From DYCT01 sp051875715 (GTDB taxonomy: Bacteria > Bacteroidota > Bacteroidia > Bacteroidales > Bacteroidaceae): 55,220 nt of DNA. The DNA lies in assembly GCA_051875715.1 (NCBI GenBank), contig JBJEHD010000049.1, positions 1-55,220 on the forward strand. The letters are read 5' to 3'. Made by a program: the position numbers and the translations under genes. This document shows positions 35,236 to 43,984 of this stretch, piece after piece. The number at the start of each line of letters is the position of its first letter. Position 1 is the stretch's first letter. Below the pieces are notes generated by a model. The model made no database searches, had not been told where the DNA came from, and worked only from the letters and a program-made list of their open reading frames with translations.

Positions 35236-36810
35236 ATGGTTAGAAAGTTCGACTTTTTAGTTATCGGTTCCGGCATCGCCGGAATGAGCTTCGCCCTGAA
35301 AGTGGCCCGTCAAGGCAAAACGGTCGCTTTGATCTGCAAAGCAGGCCTGCAAGAGGCCAACACTTACTTCGCCCAAGGAGGCATCGCCTCGGTCACCAAC
35401 CTGAAGGTGGACAATTTCGAGAAACACATTGAAGACACCATGATTGCCGGCGACTGGATCAGCGACCGGGCAGCCGTGGAAAAGGTCGTACGCGAAGCGC
35501 CGGCACAAATCGACGAACTCATCCGCTGGGGTGTGAACTTCGACAAGAACGAGAAAGGAGACTTCGACCTGCACAAGGAAGGCGGCCACTCGGAGTTCCG
35601 CATCCTTCACCACAAAGACAACACCGGAGCCGAGATACAAGACAGCCTCATCGAAGCCGTGAAGCACGACCCGAACATCACGGTCTTCACCAACTTCTTC
35701 GCCGTGGAAATCATCACGCAGCACCACCTGGGCATCATCGTCACCCGCTATACACCGGGCATCAAATGCTACGGAGCCTACGTGCTCAACGAAGAGACGG
35801 GCGAGGTGGACACCTTCCTGTCGCGCGTGACCGTCATGGCCACCGGCGGATGCGAAGCCGTATACCGCAACACCACCAACCCCCTGGTGGCCACCGGCGA
35901 CGGCATCGCCATGGTCTACCGCGCCAAGGGAGCCGTAAAGGACATGGAGTTCATCCAGTTCCATCCCACGGCCCTGTACCACCCGGGCGACCGTCCGTGC
36001 TACCTCATCACCGAAGCCATGCGGGGATACGGCGCCGTGCTCCGCACGATGGACGGCAAAGAATTCATGCAGAAATACGACCCGCGCCTCTCGCTGGCCC
36101 CGCGCGACATCGTGGCCCGCGCCATCGACAACGAGATGAAACTGCGCGGCGAAGAGCACGTCTACCTGGACGTGACCCACAAAGACCCGGAGGAAACGAA
36201 AAAGCACTTCCCGAACATCTACAAGAAATGCCTCAGCATCGGCATCGACATCACCAAGGACTACATCCCCGTGGCACCGGCCGCCCACTACCTCTGCGGC
36301 GGCATCAAGGTGGACCTGGACGGACAGTCGAGCATCAAACGCCTGTATGCCATCGGCGAATGTTCGTGCACCGGCCTGCACGGCGGCAACCGCCTGGCCT
36401 CCAACTCGCTCATCGAAGCCGTGGTCTATGCCGACGCAGCCGCCAAGCATGCCCTCAGCGTACTCGACCGCTACGACTTCAACGAGGACATACCCGAATG
36501 GAACGACGAGGGAACCATCTCGAACGAGGAGCGCGTGCTGATTACGCAAAGCATGAAGGAAGTCAACCAAATCATGGAATGCTACGTGGGCATCGTACGC
36601 AGCAACACCCGCCTCACACGCGCCTGGAACCGCCTGGACATCCTCTATGAAGAGACGGAGAAACTCTTCAAGAGCAGCAAGGCCACCCGCGAACTGTGCG
36701 AACTGCGCAACATGATAAACGTGGGCTACCTCATCACACGCCAAGCCATGGAACGCAAGGAAAGCCGCGGACTGCACTTCACCATCGACTATCCGCGCAA
36801 GCAGGAATAA
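35236..36810 (+). CDS. nadB: L-aspartate oxidase
   Basis: 524 residues. N-terminal FAD loop VIGSGIAGMSFALKVA, substrate-side HxxxGGHSEFRILHHKDNTG, RGYGAVLRTMDGKEFM, ARDI-type APRDIVARAID, and the C-terminal FAD block GECSCTGLHGGNRLASNSLIEAVVYA. The flavoprotein resembles succinate dehydrogenase subunit A, but the length and the HGGNRLASNSL block are those of NadB. It oxidises aspartate to iminoaspartate, first step of NAD synthesis in the cytoplasm. nadA and nadC are not adjacent. Confidence 0.95.
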   Translation: MVRKFDFLVIGSGIAGMSFALKVARQGKTVALICKAGLQEANTYFAQGGIASVTNLKVDNFEKHIEDTMIAGDWISDRAAVEKVVREAPAQIDELIRWGVNFDKNEKGDFDLHKEGGHSEFRILHHKDNTGAEIQDSLIEAVKHDPNITVFTNFFAVEIITQHHLGIIVTRYTPGIKCYGAYVLNEETGEVDTFLSRVTVMATGGCEAVYRNTTNPLVATGDGIAMVYRAKGAVKDMEFIQFHPTALYHPGDRPCYLITEAMRGYGAVLRTMDGKEFMQKYDPRLSLAPRDIVARAIDNEMKLRGEEHVYLDVTHKDPEETKKHFPNIYKKCLSIGIDITKDYIPVAPAAHYLCGGIKVDLDGQSSIKRLYAIGECSCTGLHGGNRLASNSLIEAVVYADAAAKHALSVLDRYDFNEDIPEWNDEGTISNEERVLITQSMKEVNQIMECYVGIVRSNTRLTRAWNRLDILYEETEKLFKSSKATRELCELRNMINVGYLITRQAMERKESRGLHFTIDYPRKQE

Positions 36811-36841
36811 GCGCAGCATACACCCTTCATCCTCAACTTCT

Positions 36842-36914
36842 GCGCCTTGCAGTTCGACCACTCTGAAACATCTTGGAGGCTGTGCCAAAATCTCGTATTT
36901 TTTTGACACAGCCT
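36842..36914 (+). terminator. Terminator-like hairpin repeat after nadB
   Basis: Arms AGGCTGTGCCAAAA (36877 onward) and the complement ending GCCT at 36914; the right arm is preceded by a T-run. The 35 bases before it (GCGCCTTGC ... CTGAAACA) match the sequence before the hairpin at 25398, in the same relation to the stem, so this is a dispersed repeat and not only a local terminator. Confidence 0.6.
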
Positions 36915-36954
36915 CTAAAGCATTCTGACAGACAAACTCAGACAATGAGAACCG

Positions 36955-36962
36955 TAACTTTG
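36955..36962 (+). promoter_or_regulatory. Bacteroides -7 box for the DUF1016 gene
   Basis: TAACTTTG matches TAnnTTTG, 21 bases before the ATG at 36984; AAAGGA lies between them as a ribosome-binding site. Confidence 0.5.
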
Positions 36963-36983
36963 CAAACGAATTAAAGGAAAAAT

Positions 36984-38102
36984 ATGGCAAAGAACGCCCA
37001 CACACCAGTGACTAATCATTTGGCCGACAACTTTCATGGATATGCGACACTGCTTCGAAAAATCAGGCAAAGAGTTCAGGTAGCCCAGCAACGGGCGATA
37101 TATGCCGCCAATGAAGAGATGCTTCGGATGTATTGGGACATTGGCGAAATGCTACAGCAAAGCCAAGATGCAGACGGCTGGGGCAAGAGAACCCTACAAC
37201 GATTGTCGATGGATCTGAAGAACGATTATTCTGAGATAAAGGGCTTTTCCGTGCGCAATATGCAGTGCATGATACAATTCTTCAACGAATACAACCAGGA
37301 ACTTACAATGGTGAAAGGAGTCGTTTCTCCAATTGCGCAATCAGTGATTGCGCAATTAGGCGAATATAACTTCACCCTTCCCATCAAGCATCTGGGCTGG
37401 ACGCACAACCTTATACTTTTACAACAGGTCAAGGACATTCGTGCACGATATTGGTACATGGTGCAAAGCATTACATCGCATTGGAATACACGTTATCTAC
37501 AAGAAGCCATCAAACTGGATGACTATGGTAAACATGGTGCGTTGGCAAACAATTTCACGGAAACACTGCCCATACCGGAAGCAAACGATGTAAAATCCAT
37601 ACTCAAAGATCCGTATATCTTTGACATGCTTACCTTCACCGAACAATACAATGAACGTGACGTGGAAATCGGCTTGGTGAAGCATGTAGAAAGGTTCCTC
37701 GTGGAAATGGGAGCCGGATTCGCTTTCATGGGCAGGCAGTATCACATCGAAGTGTCGGGCGATGATTATTACATCGACATCCTAATGTACAACGCCTTTC
37801 TGCACCGCTATCTGGTGATCGAATTGAAAGATACGGAGTTCATGCCGGAATATATCGGCAAACTGAACTTCTACTGTTCTGCGGTAGATGACATTCTGTG
37901 CCGTGAGGGAGATAACCGCACCATCGGATTGTTGCTCTGTAAGAACAAAGACCGCATCAAAGCCGAATATGCCTTGCGTGACATTCAGAAGCCAATCGGT
38001 ATTTCTGATTACGAACTGGGGCAAGCATTGCCGAAAGACTTCCGCAACAGCCTACCTACAATTGAAGAAATTGAAAAGGAACTGGAATCTACTAATCAGT
38101 GA
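36984..38102 (+). CDS. DUF1016/YhcG-type PDDEXK nuclease-domain protein
   Basis: 372 residues. The N-terminal DUF1016 region (about 15-180; YATLLRKIRQRVQVAQQRAIYAANEEML, GWGKRTLQRLSMDLKNDY, SVRNMQCMIQFF) precedes a PD-(D/E)xK nuclease domain with Asp265 and Glu280-x-Lys282 (YYIDILMYN ... YLVIELKD). The family is widespread in accessory DNA and is often placed with restriction or phage-defence genes; its role here is not known. It stands alone between two dispersed repeats (hairpin at 36842-36914, MITE-like copy 3 at 38110) in an otherwise housekeeping stretch, which suggests lateral arrival. Confidence 0.88.
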   Translation: MAKNAHTPVTNHLADNFHGYATLLRKIRQRVQVAQQRAIYAANEEMLRMYWDIGEMLQQSQDADGWGKRTLQRLSMDLKNDYSEIKGFSVRNMQCMIQFFNEYNQELTMVKGVVSPIAQSVIAQLGEYNFTLPIKHLGWTHNLILLQQVKDIRARYWYMVQSITSHWNTRYLQEAIKLDDYGKHGALANNFTETLPIPEANDVKSILKDPYIFDMLTFTEQYNERDVEIGLVKHVERFLVEMGAGFAFMGRQYHIEVSGDDYYIDILMYNAFLHRYLVIELKDTEFMPEYIGKLNFYCSAVDDILCREGDNRTIGLLLCKNKDRIKAEYALRDIQKPIGISDYELGQALPKDFRNSLPTIEEIEKELESTNQ

Positions 38103-38109
38103 ACCATTT

Positions 38110-38227
38110 AACCCAAAACGGTCATTAGGCCGCCCCTGCGCAAACGAACTTTCTTTTTGGCATCTGTGTTCCCGTTTCTCAAAAATAGAAGTTGTTATCA
38201 TCATAACGCTAATGACCGATTTGGGTT
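38110..38227. mobile_element. MITE-like element, copy 3
   Basis: 118 bases from AACCCAAAACGGTCATTAG to the complementary end ATGACCGATTTGGGTT. Same orientation as copy 2. Compared with the inverse of copy 1 it lacks a central block of about 45 bases. It begins 8 bases after the DUF1016 stop. Confidence 0.75.
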
Positions 38228-38281
38228 TGAAATCCCCAATCAACAGTTGTCCGCTAAAACGCTTGCTGGATGGATAAAATT

Positions 38282-38320
38282 AGGGGTTGCGCCAGAATCT
38301 TGTATTGTGACACAACCCCT
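38282..38320 (-). terminator. Terminator-like hairpin between convergent genes
   Basis: Arms AGGGGTTG (38282-38289) and CAACCCCT (38313-38320) with imperfect extension toward a GTGACACA-type inner stem, related to the hairpins at 25398 and 36877. It sits just after the S8 protease stop on the minus strand and after the DUF1016 gene on the plus strand. Confidence 0.55.
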
Positions 38321-38337
38321 AAAGTATCAGTTTCCTT

Positions 38338-40491
38338 TTAGTGTTTGGCAAACTTGGCCGTATGCACACGGCCGCCTTCACGTACCTTTATTATATATAA
38401 GCCACGGCCGAGGCCCGACACGTCGATGCGACAACTGTCGCCCGCACCGACGGTCCGGGCAGGCAACGAAGCCACCATGCGCCCATCGGCAGCATAGACG
38501 GCCATGCTCGCACGGCAAGCCGAAGCGAAAGAAACCTCCAATTCGTCGCCCCAATGACGGATGCCGGCGCAAGCCCCGGCCTGCACTGCCTGCACTCCGT
38601 TCGATGCCTTGGCCACACACTGCTGCAGTCCGGCAAACGCATCCACCTTGCCATAGCCCCAATCGTTGCTTCCCGTGGCGGCAATGTCGCCCGTAAAGGC
38701 ATCGGTACGTGCCGACGACGTGGCTATCTCGTGCAGTTCCTCGGGACTCAGCTGCGGATAAGCCTGCAACCACGATGCCACGATGCCCGCCACCAGAGGC
38801 GACGACATCGAAGTACCCTGCATGTAACCGTAGGTGTACGTGCGGCTTTCGTCAGTATACATCGTGGCCACCAATTGCGTACCCGAAACGTCGTTGGCCG
38901 ACAAGGCCGAGATAATCATGCAGCCCGGAGCACTCACGTCGGGCTTGATGCGTCCGTCGGCCGTGGGACCCGCGCTTGAGAAGGAACTGATGGTTCCGAT
39001 GGTCTCGTCGAGTTTGCCCGAACCCGTGGTAGTGGTGTAATTGTCGCGAGTGGTATAGGCCCCGACGGTGAGTATCCGCTTGCCGGTACCGCCGATTTCG
39101 GCAATCGTCGAGCCGTTGGCATCGCTAAAGCCCTCGATGCTGCGCGACTCAAGCCCTACGTAGGCATTGTCGGCCCAGACATCAATCGTACCCGCCCCCT
39201 TGGGAGTGACGGTGATGGCAATGGCATGATTGCTGCGGATGCCTGTCAGGTTCGACGTCAGCATCATGTGCTTTTTGCCGTTGAGCGGATTGATCTCGGT
39301 CGAAACAGCATACGTGCCGGTGGCATAACTGCCGAACGAGACCTCTTCGGTGCCGGCATCCGGCCAAATGACAGTGCTCACCACGTCCTTGCGGTTGAAC
39401 AGGCTATAGGCCGAAACAGAAACTTCGAACTCGGCCAAAGCATCGGCCCATAGTTCGATGTCGCCGCCCTTGTTGCTGTTCGACAACGTATTCTTGTAGG
39501 CCACAAAGGTGCGCAGCGGCGCATCGTCGGCCGAAGCGAACGTGTGGTTGACGTGGAATCGATCGGCACGATGGTTGCCGGCCGCCCCAACAATGAGCCG
39601 ACCGGGCCCCTGCAGTTGGTCGGCCACCACATCGAACGACGAACTGCCATCGTGCGGTCCGGCATGGTTACCCAGACTCAAGTTGACCACACAGGGTTTG
39701 CCCACGGCGGTGGCATAGTCGTAGATGTAGGCCACGGCATTGCTGATATCGGCCGGCTGGCAGTTCTCCAGGTCGACGGCCACCAACACAATGTCAGCAT
39801 CGGGTGCCGTGCCGCGATAGGCTCCTTGATTGTATGAATCGGAACCGGCGGCAATGGCCGCCACGTGCGTGCCGTGGGAGTTGACCGAATTGTCGCCTGC
39901 AGCCTTTGCAATCAGTTCGGGAGTGGTCAGCTCGATGCCATAGCCGAATTTCTCCGGCGCCGTGCATCCCTCGAAATCAGAACTACGCTGTTCCCACACA
40001 CGCCGGATACGCAGTTCTCCGGTATCGGGGTATCGGAATGCCGCATGGGTATAGTCGAAACCGGCATCAACCACACCGACCACTACCCCACGGCCAGTAT
40101 ATCCCTGGTAGACATCGGTGCCTGCGTGCATCGCATCGGCTCCCACCTCCGGCCGGGCCACGTCGAGCATCTGTCGGGCCGGTGCCGACATTTCCACATA
40201 CTTCACCCCCTGGGCCGAAGCAAGCGCTTCGAGGCGTTCGCGCGAGATGCGTCCGGTGGCCGTTTCGTCCAACTCAATGGCCGTACGCAGGCCATACTGG
40301 CTGGCCAGCGTGTCCCAACTGGTGATGGTTGGATCGATGGTCACATACACGGTGACTACATCCCCGGCCGACCGGCTGCTTTGCTTCATCGCCGCCTTTG
40401 CTTTGGGCGACAACACGGGATGCGATGGTTCGGTGGCACCGAGCGCCATCGACATCGCACACACTATCGTTAAAATCGTTCTTCTCATCAT
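38338..40491 (-). CDS. Secreted S8 (subtilisin-like) peptidase with type IX-like tail
   Basis: 717 residues: signal peptide (about 1-19), an inhibitor-like pro-region to about 120, then the S8 catalytic domain with Asp142 (VGVVDAGFDYTH), His206 (SHGTHVAAIAAG) and Ser561 (GTSMSSPLVAG), interrupted by a large insertion (about 320-470) as in many Bacteroidetes S8 proteins. The last 75 residues (MAVYAADGRMVASLPARTV ... GLGRGLYIIKV) form a type IX sorting tail. Likely exported to the surface to cut proteins. It follows the Omp28-like gene (21-base gap), probably one transcript. Confidence 0.92.
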   Translation of the reverse strand: MMRRTILTIVCAMSMALGATEPSHPVLSPKAKAAMKQSSRSAGDVVTVYVTIDPTITSWDTLASQYGLRTAIELDETATGRISRERLEALASAQGVKYVEMSAPARQMLDVARPEVGADAMHAGTDVYQGYTGRGVVVGVVDAGFDYTHAAFRYPDTGELRIRRVWEQRSSDFEGCTAPEKFGYGIELTTPELIAKAAGDNSVNSHGTHVAAIAAGSDSYNQGAYRGTAPDADIVLVAVDLENCQPADISNAVAYIYDYATAVGKPCVVNLSLGNHAGPHDGSSSFDVVADQLQGPGRLIVGAAGNHRADRFHVNHTFASADDAPLRTFVAYKNTLSNSNKGGDIELWADALAEFEVSVSAYSLFNRKDVVSTVIWPDAGTEEVSFGSYATGTYAVSTEINPLNGKKHMMLTSNLTGIRSNHAIAITVTPKGAGTIDVWADNAYVGLESRSIEGFSDANGSTIAEIGGTGKRILTVGAYTTRDNYTTTTGSGKLDETIGTISSFSSAGPTADGRIKPDVSAPGCMIISALSANDVSGTQLVATMYTDESRTYTYGYMQGTSMSSPLVAGIVASWLQAYPQLSPEELHEIATSSARTDAFTGDIAATGSNDWGYGKVDAFAGLQQCVAKASNGVQAVQAGACAGIRHWGDELEVSFASACRASMAVYAADGRMVASLPARTVGAGDSCRIDVSGLGRGLYIIKVREGGRVHTAKFAKH

Positions 40492-40512
40492 CGGTAATTA
40501 CGTTTAAGGAGG

Positions 40513-42420
40513 TTATTTGACCACGACTTTCCGCACCAACACCCGGCCGTCGACCATCAGACGGACGACATAGATGCCAGCCGGCAATTGGGCTTCGGCG
40601 TCCAGAAGTTGACCGTCGGTGCCATAGACGCAAACCGACGAAGCCTCGTCGCACCGGATGCGGCGGTTCTCCACCCGCACATCCACCATGCGGCCGGCAT
40701 CGGTCCGGACGTTGTCAATTCCCGAGATGGACTCGTCGAAAGCCGCCTGGGTGTAGGTCTCGCCCAGCTTCGTGGCGATGCAGTTGTGCACCTGGTTTCG
40801 CTTGTTGTCCTCGGCATTGTATGCGGCCACGTATGCCACGACCCGCATATCTTCGGGGACGGCACGCCAGGTGACATCTTCTTCGGTATAGCCCTTTTGC
40901 GGCATGAGTTCTTCGGTCCAGTATGAAGAGCGGATGGATTCGGGCAGGGTGAACGTCTTGCTCCACACCACCTCGCGTCCGGGAGTGAAATCGGCCAACA
41001 TACCCCAGGCATTTTCGGTCAAGGATCCCCGGAACACGTTGACGTGGTTGTACATGCTGCCTCCGTTGCTTTGGTAGCCTTGCATATTGTCCTGCACCAG
41101 CAACACATTCACCACGCTCTGTGCCGTAGGCATCGTCGTGTGAGGCTGGACGCGAAGGGTCACGGTCGCCTCCCGCGTATCAGGATTGAAAGAGCTCTGC
41201 AGCTGCATCGACGCATAAGGCTTGGATTCGAGCGCATAGTTCAACTGTTCGGTGAATATGGCTTTCGACACCGTATTGACCGGAGCGGAATATCCCGACG
41301 GGGCCGAACGATTGACCATGACGGCCGGTGCGAACGTGCTTCCGCCGGCATAGAAGAAGGTGTACTCCATGTCCTCGGCCATGGTGAACGCATCCGGGTA
41401 ATAGCCGGCATGATGGCTCACCTCGACATACGGGAAATCGGCGGTGGCAAGCACGTTGTGCAACGTGGTATGTCCCGCCGGGCAGTTCGAGCAGTCCTGA
41501 CCGGTAAAGTTCTCCACCAGCAGCGATCGCTCCATGTTGGCCGGATAGAAGAACACCTGTTCGTTTTGGGCATTGTCCGATGTGTCGTCGTCAGCAGCGC
41601 CATTGATGTTTTTCACCGCGATGCTGAGTTTCACGTCGCCGGTGCTCGTAGCGGTGTATTCGGGCAACGTAAAGTCGAAGGCGGCATTCGGAGCCAGATT
41701 GGCATCGGGGAAAGAAAGAATCTGCGGTGCACCGTCGCCGATGGAGAGTTCCACGTCGAAACTGCCAATCGTGGTCGTACCAAAGTTGAACAACTGGTTG
41801 GAGAACTCGTATTTCGCACCGCTCTTGTAGTAGCCGTCGTATTTCGCCCGTTTCATGCACAAATCGGTGAAGCGAACATCGCCCACCACGACACGCACAT
41901 TGGCCGCACCAAATCCCATTCCGCTCATGTCGGACCAACTCAGTCCGTCGTACACGTAGGTGCAACCTTCGAGCAGGTCGGCCTGGCGGTCGGACGTAAG
42001 CACCTTGTAAGAGCCGACCACGAGCGATGCCGTGAAGCCGACATAGAGTTCCGGTTCGTCGCCGGTAATGACATACGGTGTTTCGAGTTCGTAGGTCAGC
42101 CATGCGTTTGCCTTGCTGATGGTCACTTCCTGCGAAACGGCAGGGGCGCCGTCGAGGCTTTCACCGATGAACAGCGTCGCTTTGTTGTCGACCGTGTTTC
42201 GGGAACCAAACGCCACGTTGATGGCACTGATGGTCTGCCCTTTCAGCAACTGCAACTTCTCATGGCTGAGCCGGATGGCCTGGCCCTGTTCCTTGGTGTT
42301 GTTGGCCGAGAATACAGTGTTGCGGTCGCACACACCTGTGGTGAAACCGATTTCTTCAGCCATGACGCCGAGCACGGCCAGCACGACAGCCCCGATTGTA
42401 AGAAACATTCTCTTTTTCAT
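40513..42420 (-). CDS. Omp28-like secreted protein with type IX-like tail
   Basis: 635 residues with a signal peptide (about 1-21). A beta-rich N-terminal half is followed by an Omp28-related thioredoxin-like domain whose CxxC is Cys310/Cys313 (VENFTGQDCSNCPAGHTTLHNVL), then VSHHAGYYPDAF as in Omp28 proteins. The C-terminus (VCVYGTDGQLLDAEAQLPAGIYVVRL) is a type IX sorting tail. Omp28 was described as a Porphyromonas surface protein; its biochemical role is not settled. Together with the S8 peptidase it forms a two-gene surface-protein operon behind a good minus-strand promoter. Confidence 0.88.
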   Translation of the reverse strand: MKKRMFLTIGAVVLAVLGVMAEEIGFTTGVCDRNTVFSANNTKEQGQAIRLSHEKLQLLKGQTISAINVAFGSRNTVDNKATLFIGESLDGAPAVSQEVTISKANAWLTYELETPYVITGDEPELYVGFTASLVVGSYKVLTSDRQADLLEGCTYVYDGLSWSDMSGMGFGAANVRVVVGDVRFTDLCMKRAKYDGYYKSGAKYEFSNQLFNFGTTTIGSFDVELSIGDGAPQILSFPDANLAPNAAFDFTLPEYTATSTGDVKLSIAVKNINGAADDDTSDNAQNEQVFFYPANMERSLLVENFTGQDCSNCPAGHTTLHNVLATADFPYVEVSHHAGYYPDAFTMAEDMEYTFFYAGGSTFAPAVMVNRSAPSGYSAPVNTVSKAIFTEQLNYALESKPYASMQLQSSFNPDTREATVTLRVQPHTTMPTAQSVVNVLLVQDNMQGYQSNGGSMYNHVNVFRGSLTENAWGMLADFTPGREVVWSKTFTLPESIRSSYWTEELMPQKGYTEEDVTWRAVPEDMRVVAYVAAYNAEDNKRNQVHNCIATKLGETYTQAAFDESISGIDNVRTDAGRMVDVRVENRRIRCDEASSVCVYGTDGQLLDAEAQLPAGIYVVRLMVDGRVLVRKVVVK

Positions 42421-42458
42421 ATCTACACTTTAGTTATGGTTTATTGTTTTTATGGACG

Positions 42459-42490
42459 CAAATTTAAAAATAAATAGGTTTCCTTACAAT
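42459..42490 (-). promoter_or_regulatory. Promoter of the Omp28-like/S8 operon
   Basis: On the minus strand a TTG at 42489-42487 and a TAAATTTG box at 42466-42459 are 20 bases apart, the ideal Bacteroides layout, 39 bases before the start codon. Confidence 0.65.
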
Positions 42491-42539
42491 TTCTGCATAA
42501 AACAATGAACATTCAATTCGATTATTTACAAATTGTTTA

Positions 42540-42547
42540 TACATTTG
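42540..42547 (+). promoter_or_regulatory. Bacteroides -7 box for the 42.7-kb secreted protein
   Basis: TACATTTG matches TAnnTTTG, on the opposite strand to the previous promoter in the same 275-base gap. It implies a leader of roughly 140 bases before the ATG at 42696. Confidence 0.5.
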
Positions 42548-42695
42548 CGTTCGAACTATGTCAAGAACTATATCTTAACATCCGATCGATGAACAGCCTT
42601 GGTTATGTCAAAGCACCGGCAGCACCATTCGTCCGTTTAGACCATTTGAAACGAATACATTTTATACCTATCATTAACTATTAAAAAAGGAACAA

Positions 42696-43898
42696 ATGAG
42701 AAGACTATTGCAATCATCGGTGGTTGCCTGCCTCCTATCTTTGCTAGGGGTGTCGGCGACAATGGCCCAAGACTACTCGGGTGCTGCAGGTCGCAAAGTA
42801 GTATGTGACTACACCATCGGAACAGCCACGAGCGAAGCCGGCGGTGTTACGAAGCAAGAGCACTATTTCTACGGACAGGACAACCGACCCGTACGCGGCG
42901 CACAAATGGCGAAAGGCACAGGCTCGGATTTCACGTTGTCCTATTACTACGCCTACGCCTCGACCGAGGAGGCCGGACAGACCACCACCTCCCGCACCGG
43001 CAAACAATGGGGACTCTACAACGCCGGCGACTACGGTTTCAAAGATGTGAGCAGCGTAAACGAGTCGAAGACATACAACTATCAAGGCCAACTCGTCAAA
43101 TACGTGACCACGTCCTACACCTATCTGTATAGTTACGATTTGAGCGGATACCTGACGAAAGAAACCTGGACATACACCTCCAACGGTAGCATCTCGAAGT
43201 ACATTTCGTACACCAACGACGGAGACGGACGACCGGTGGAAAGCCTGGAAACCGACAAGAATTCGTCCTTCAAGCAAAGAATGACGTTCGAATACAACGC
43301 CGACGGCACGTTGGCCCAGCGCAACACCTACAAGCGCACCACCGCCACCAACGCATCGACGGAATACCTCTATATCGAAGAAATCTACACCTACACCGAC
43401 GGCATGCTCACTGAAATCCTGAAACGGCAAGGAAGTGCCACCGCGGCACCTGTCGACAAAGGAAAAACGGTATATGCCATCTACGAAAACAACCCGAACA
43501 AAATCAAGGTCGACACGTACAACTGGTCGACATCGTCGGAGAAATGGGCCCGCGGGGGTGTAGGCCACGTGTATGAATATGCCGACTTTACCGAAACCTC
43601 GGGTGCAGCGTATGCGGTGAACGACGTAGCAGCCGTACAGACAAGTACGGGCACTAACGTGAACGTGACATTCACCCCGATAGCCAACGACAACCTTTCG
43701 TACGCCATCTACCGCAGCGGACACCTGATTGCCACAGTTTCGAAGGCTACGGCATACGACACCGAAACAGGCAAATGCAAGTTGCGCACGCGAAGGCTGA
43801 TGCGTGTACACGTGAAGGCCGATGCGTGTACACGTGAAGGCCGATACGTGTACACGCGCAGGCCGATGTGTGTACACGCGCAAACGAAGGCCGATTAA
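42696..43898 (+). CDS. Secreted YD-repeat-like protein with repeat-derived C-terminus
   Basis: 400 residues with a signal peptide (cleavage near TMAQ, residue 25). The middle (about 100-300) has loosely repeated strands ending in DG/NG (YDLSGYLTKETWTYTSNGSISKYISY, FEYNADGTLAQRNTY, IYTYTDGMLTEILKRQ), like the YD/RHS-type repeats of Bacteroidales surface proteins. Family not identified further. The last ~35 residues (RTRRLMRVHVKADACTREGRY) are simply the translation of a 22-bp tandem repeat. They have a different, Arg-rich composition, so the native C-terminus was probably lost or extended by repeat expansion. Function unknown. Confidence 0.65.
   Translation: MRRLLQSSVVACLLSLLGVSATMAQDYSGAAGRKVVCDYTIGTATSEAGGVTKQEHYFYGQDNRPVRGAQMAKGTGSDFTLSYYYAYASTEEAGQTTTSRTGKQWGLYNAGDYGFKDVSSVNESKTYNYQGQLVKYVTTSYTYLYSYDLSGYLTKETWTYTSNGSISKYISYTNDGDGRPVESLETDKNSSFKQRMTFEYNADGTLAQRNTYKRTTATNASTEYLYIEEIYTYTDGMLTEILKRQGSATAAPVDKGKTVYAIYENNPNKIKVDTYNWSTSSEKWARGGVGHVYEYADFTETSGAAYAVNDVAAVQTSTGTNVNVTFTPIANDNLSYAIYRSGHLIATVSKATAYDTETGKCKLRTRRLMRVHVKADACTREGRYVYTRRPMCVHAQTKAD
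43786..43896 (+). repeat. 22-bp tandem repeat array, locus A
   Basis: About four units built on the palindrome CGTGTACACG followed by (T/C)GAAGGCCGAT, with a 22-base step (for example palindromes at 43803, 43825, 43847 and 43870). The last unit carries an extra six bases. It covers the 3' end of the preceding gene. The same unit occurs at 55064-55145. Confidence 0.85.
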
Positions 43899-43930
43899 GT
43901 TTCCCGGACAGCAACCATTTGAAATAAAGA

Positions 43931-43954
43931 AGGCCGTGCCAAGCGGCACGGCCT
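43931..43954. terminator. Hairpin between convergent genes
   Basis: Perfect arms AGGCCGTGCC / GGCACGGCCT with a 4-base loop, between the repeat-tailed gene and rubrerythrin. T-runs are weak on both sides. Confidence 0.55.
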
Positions 43955-43984
43955 CCCTATTTCCATAAGCCTCTCAAAAGAGGA

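Noticed and set aside
35257..37005. 582-codon minus-strand open frame opposite nadB
   Set aside because: It lies antisense to a clear nadB gene; long antisense frames are expected in GC-rich coding DNA.
43786..43896. Possible CRISPR array
   Set aside because: Units are contiguous 22-bp palindromic repeats without unique spacers, and no cas genes are present.
42744..43949. 401-codon minus-strand frame
   Set aside because: Antisense to the secreted protein with a signal peptide and promoter; composition is not protein-like.
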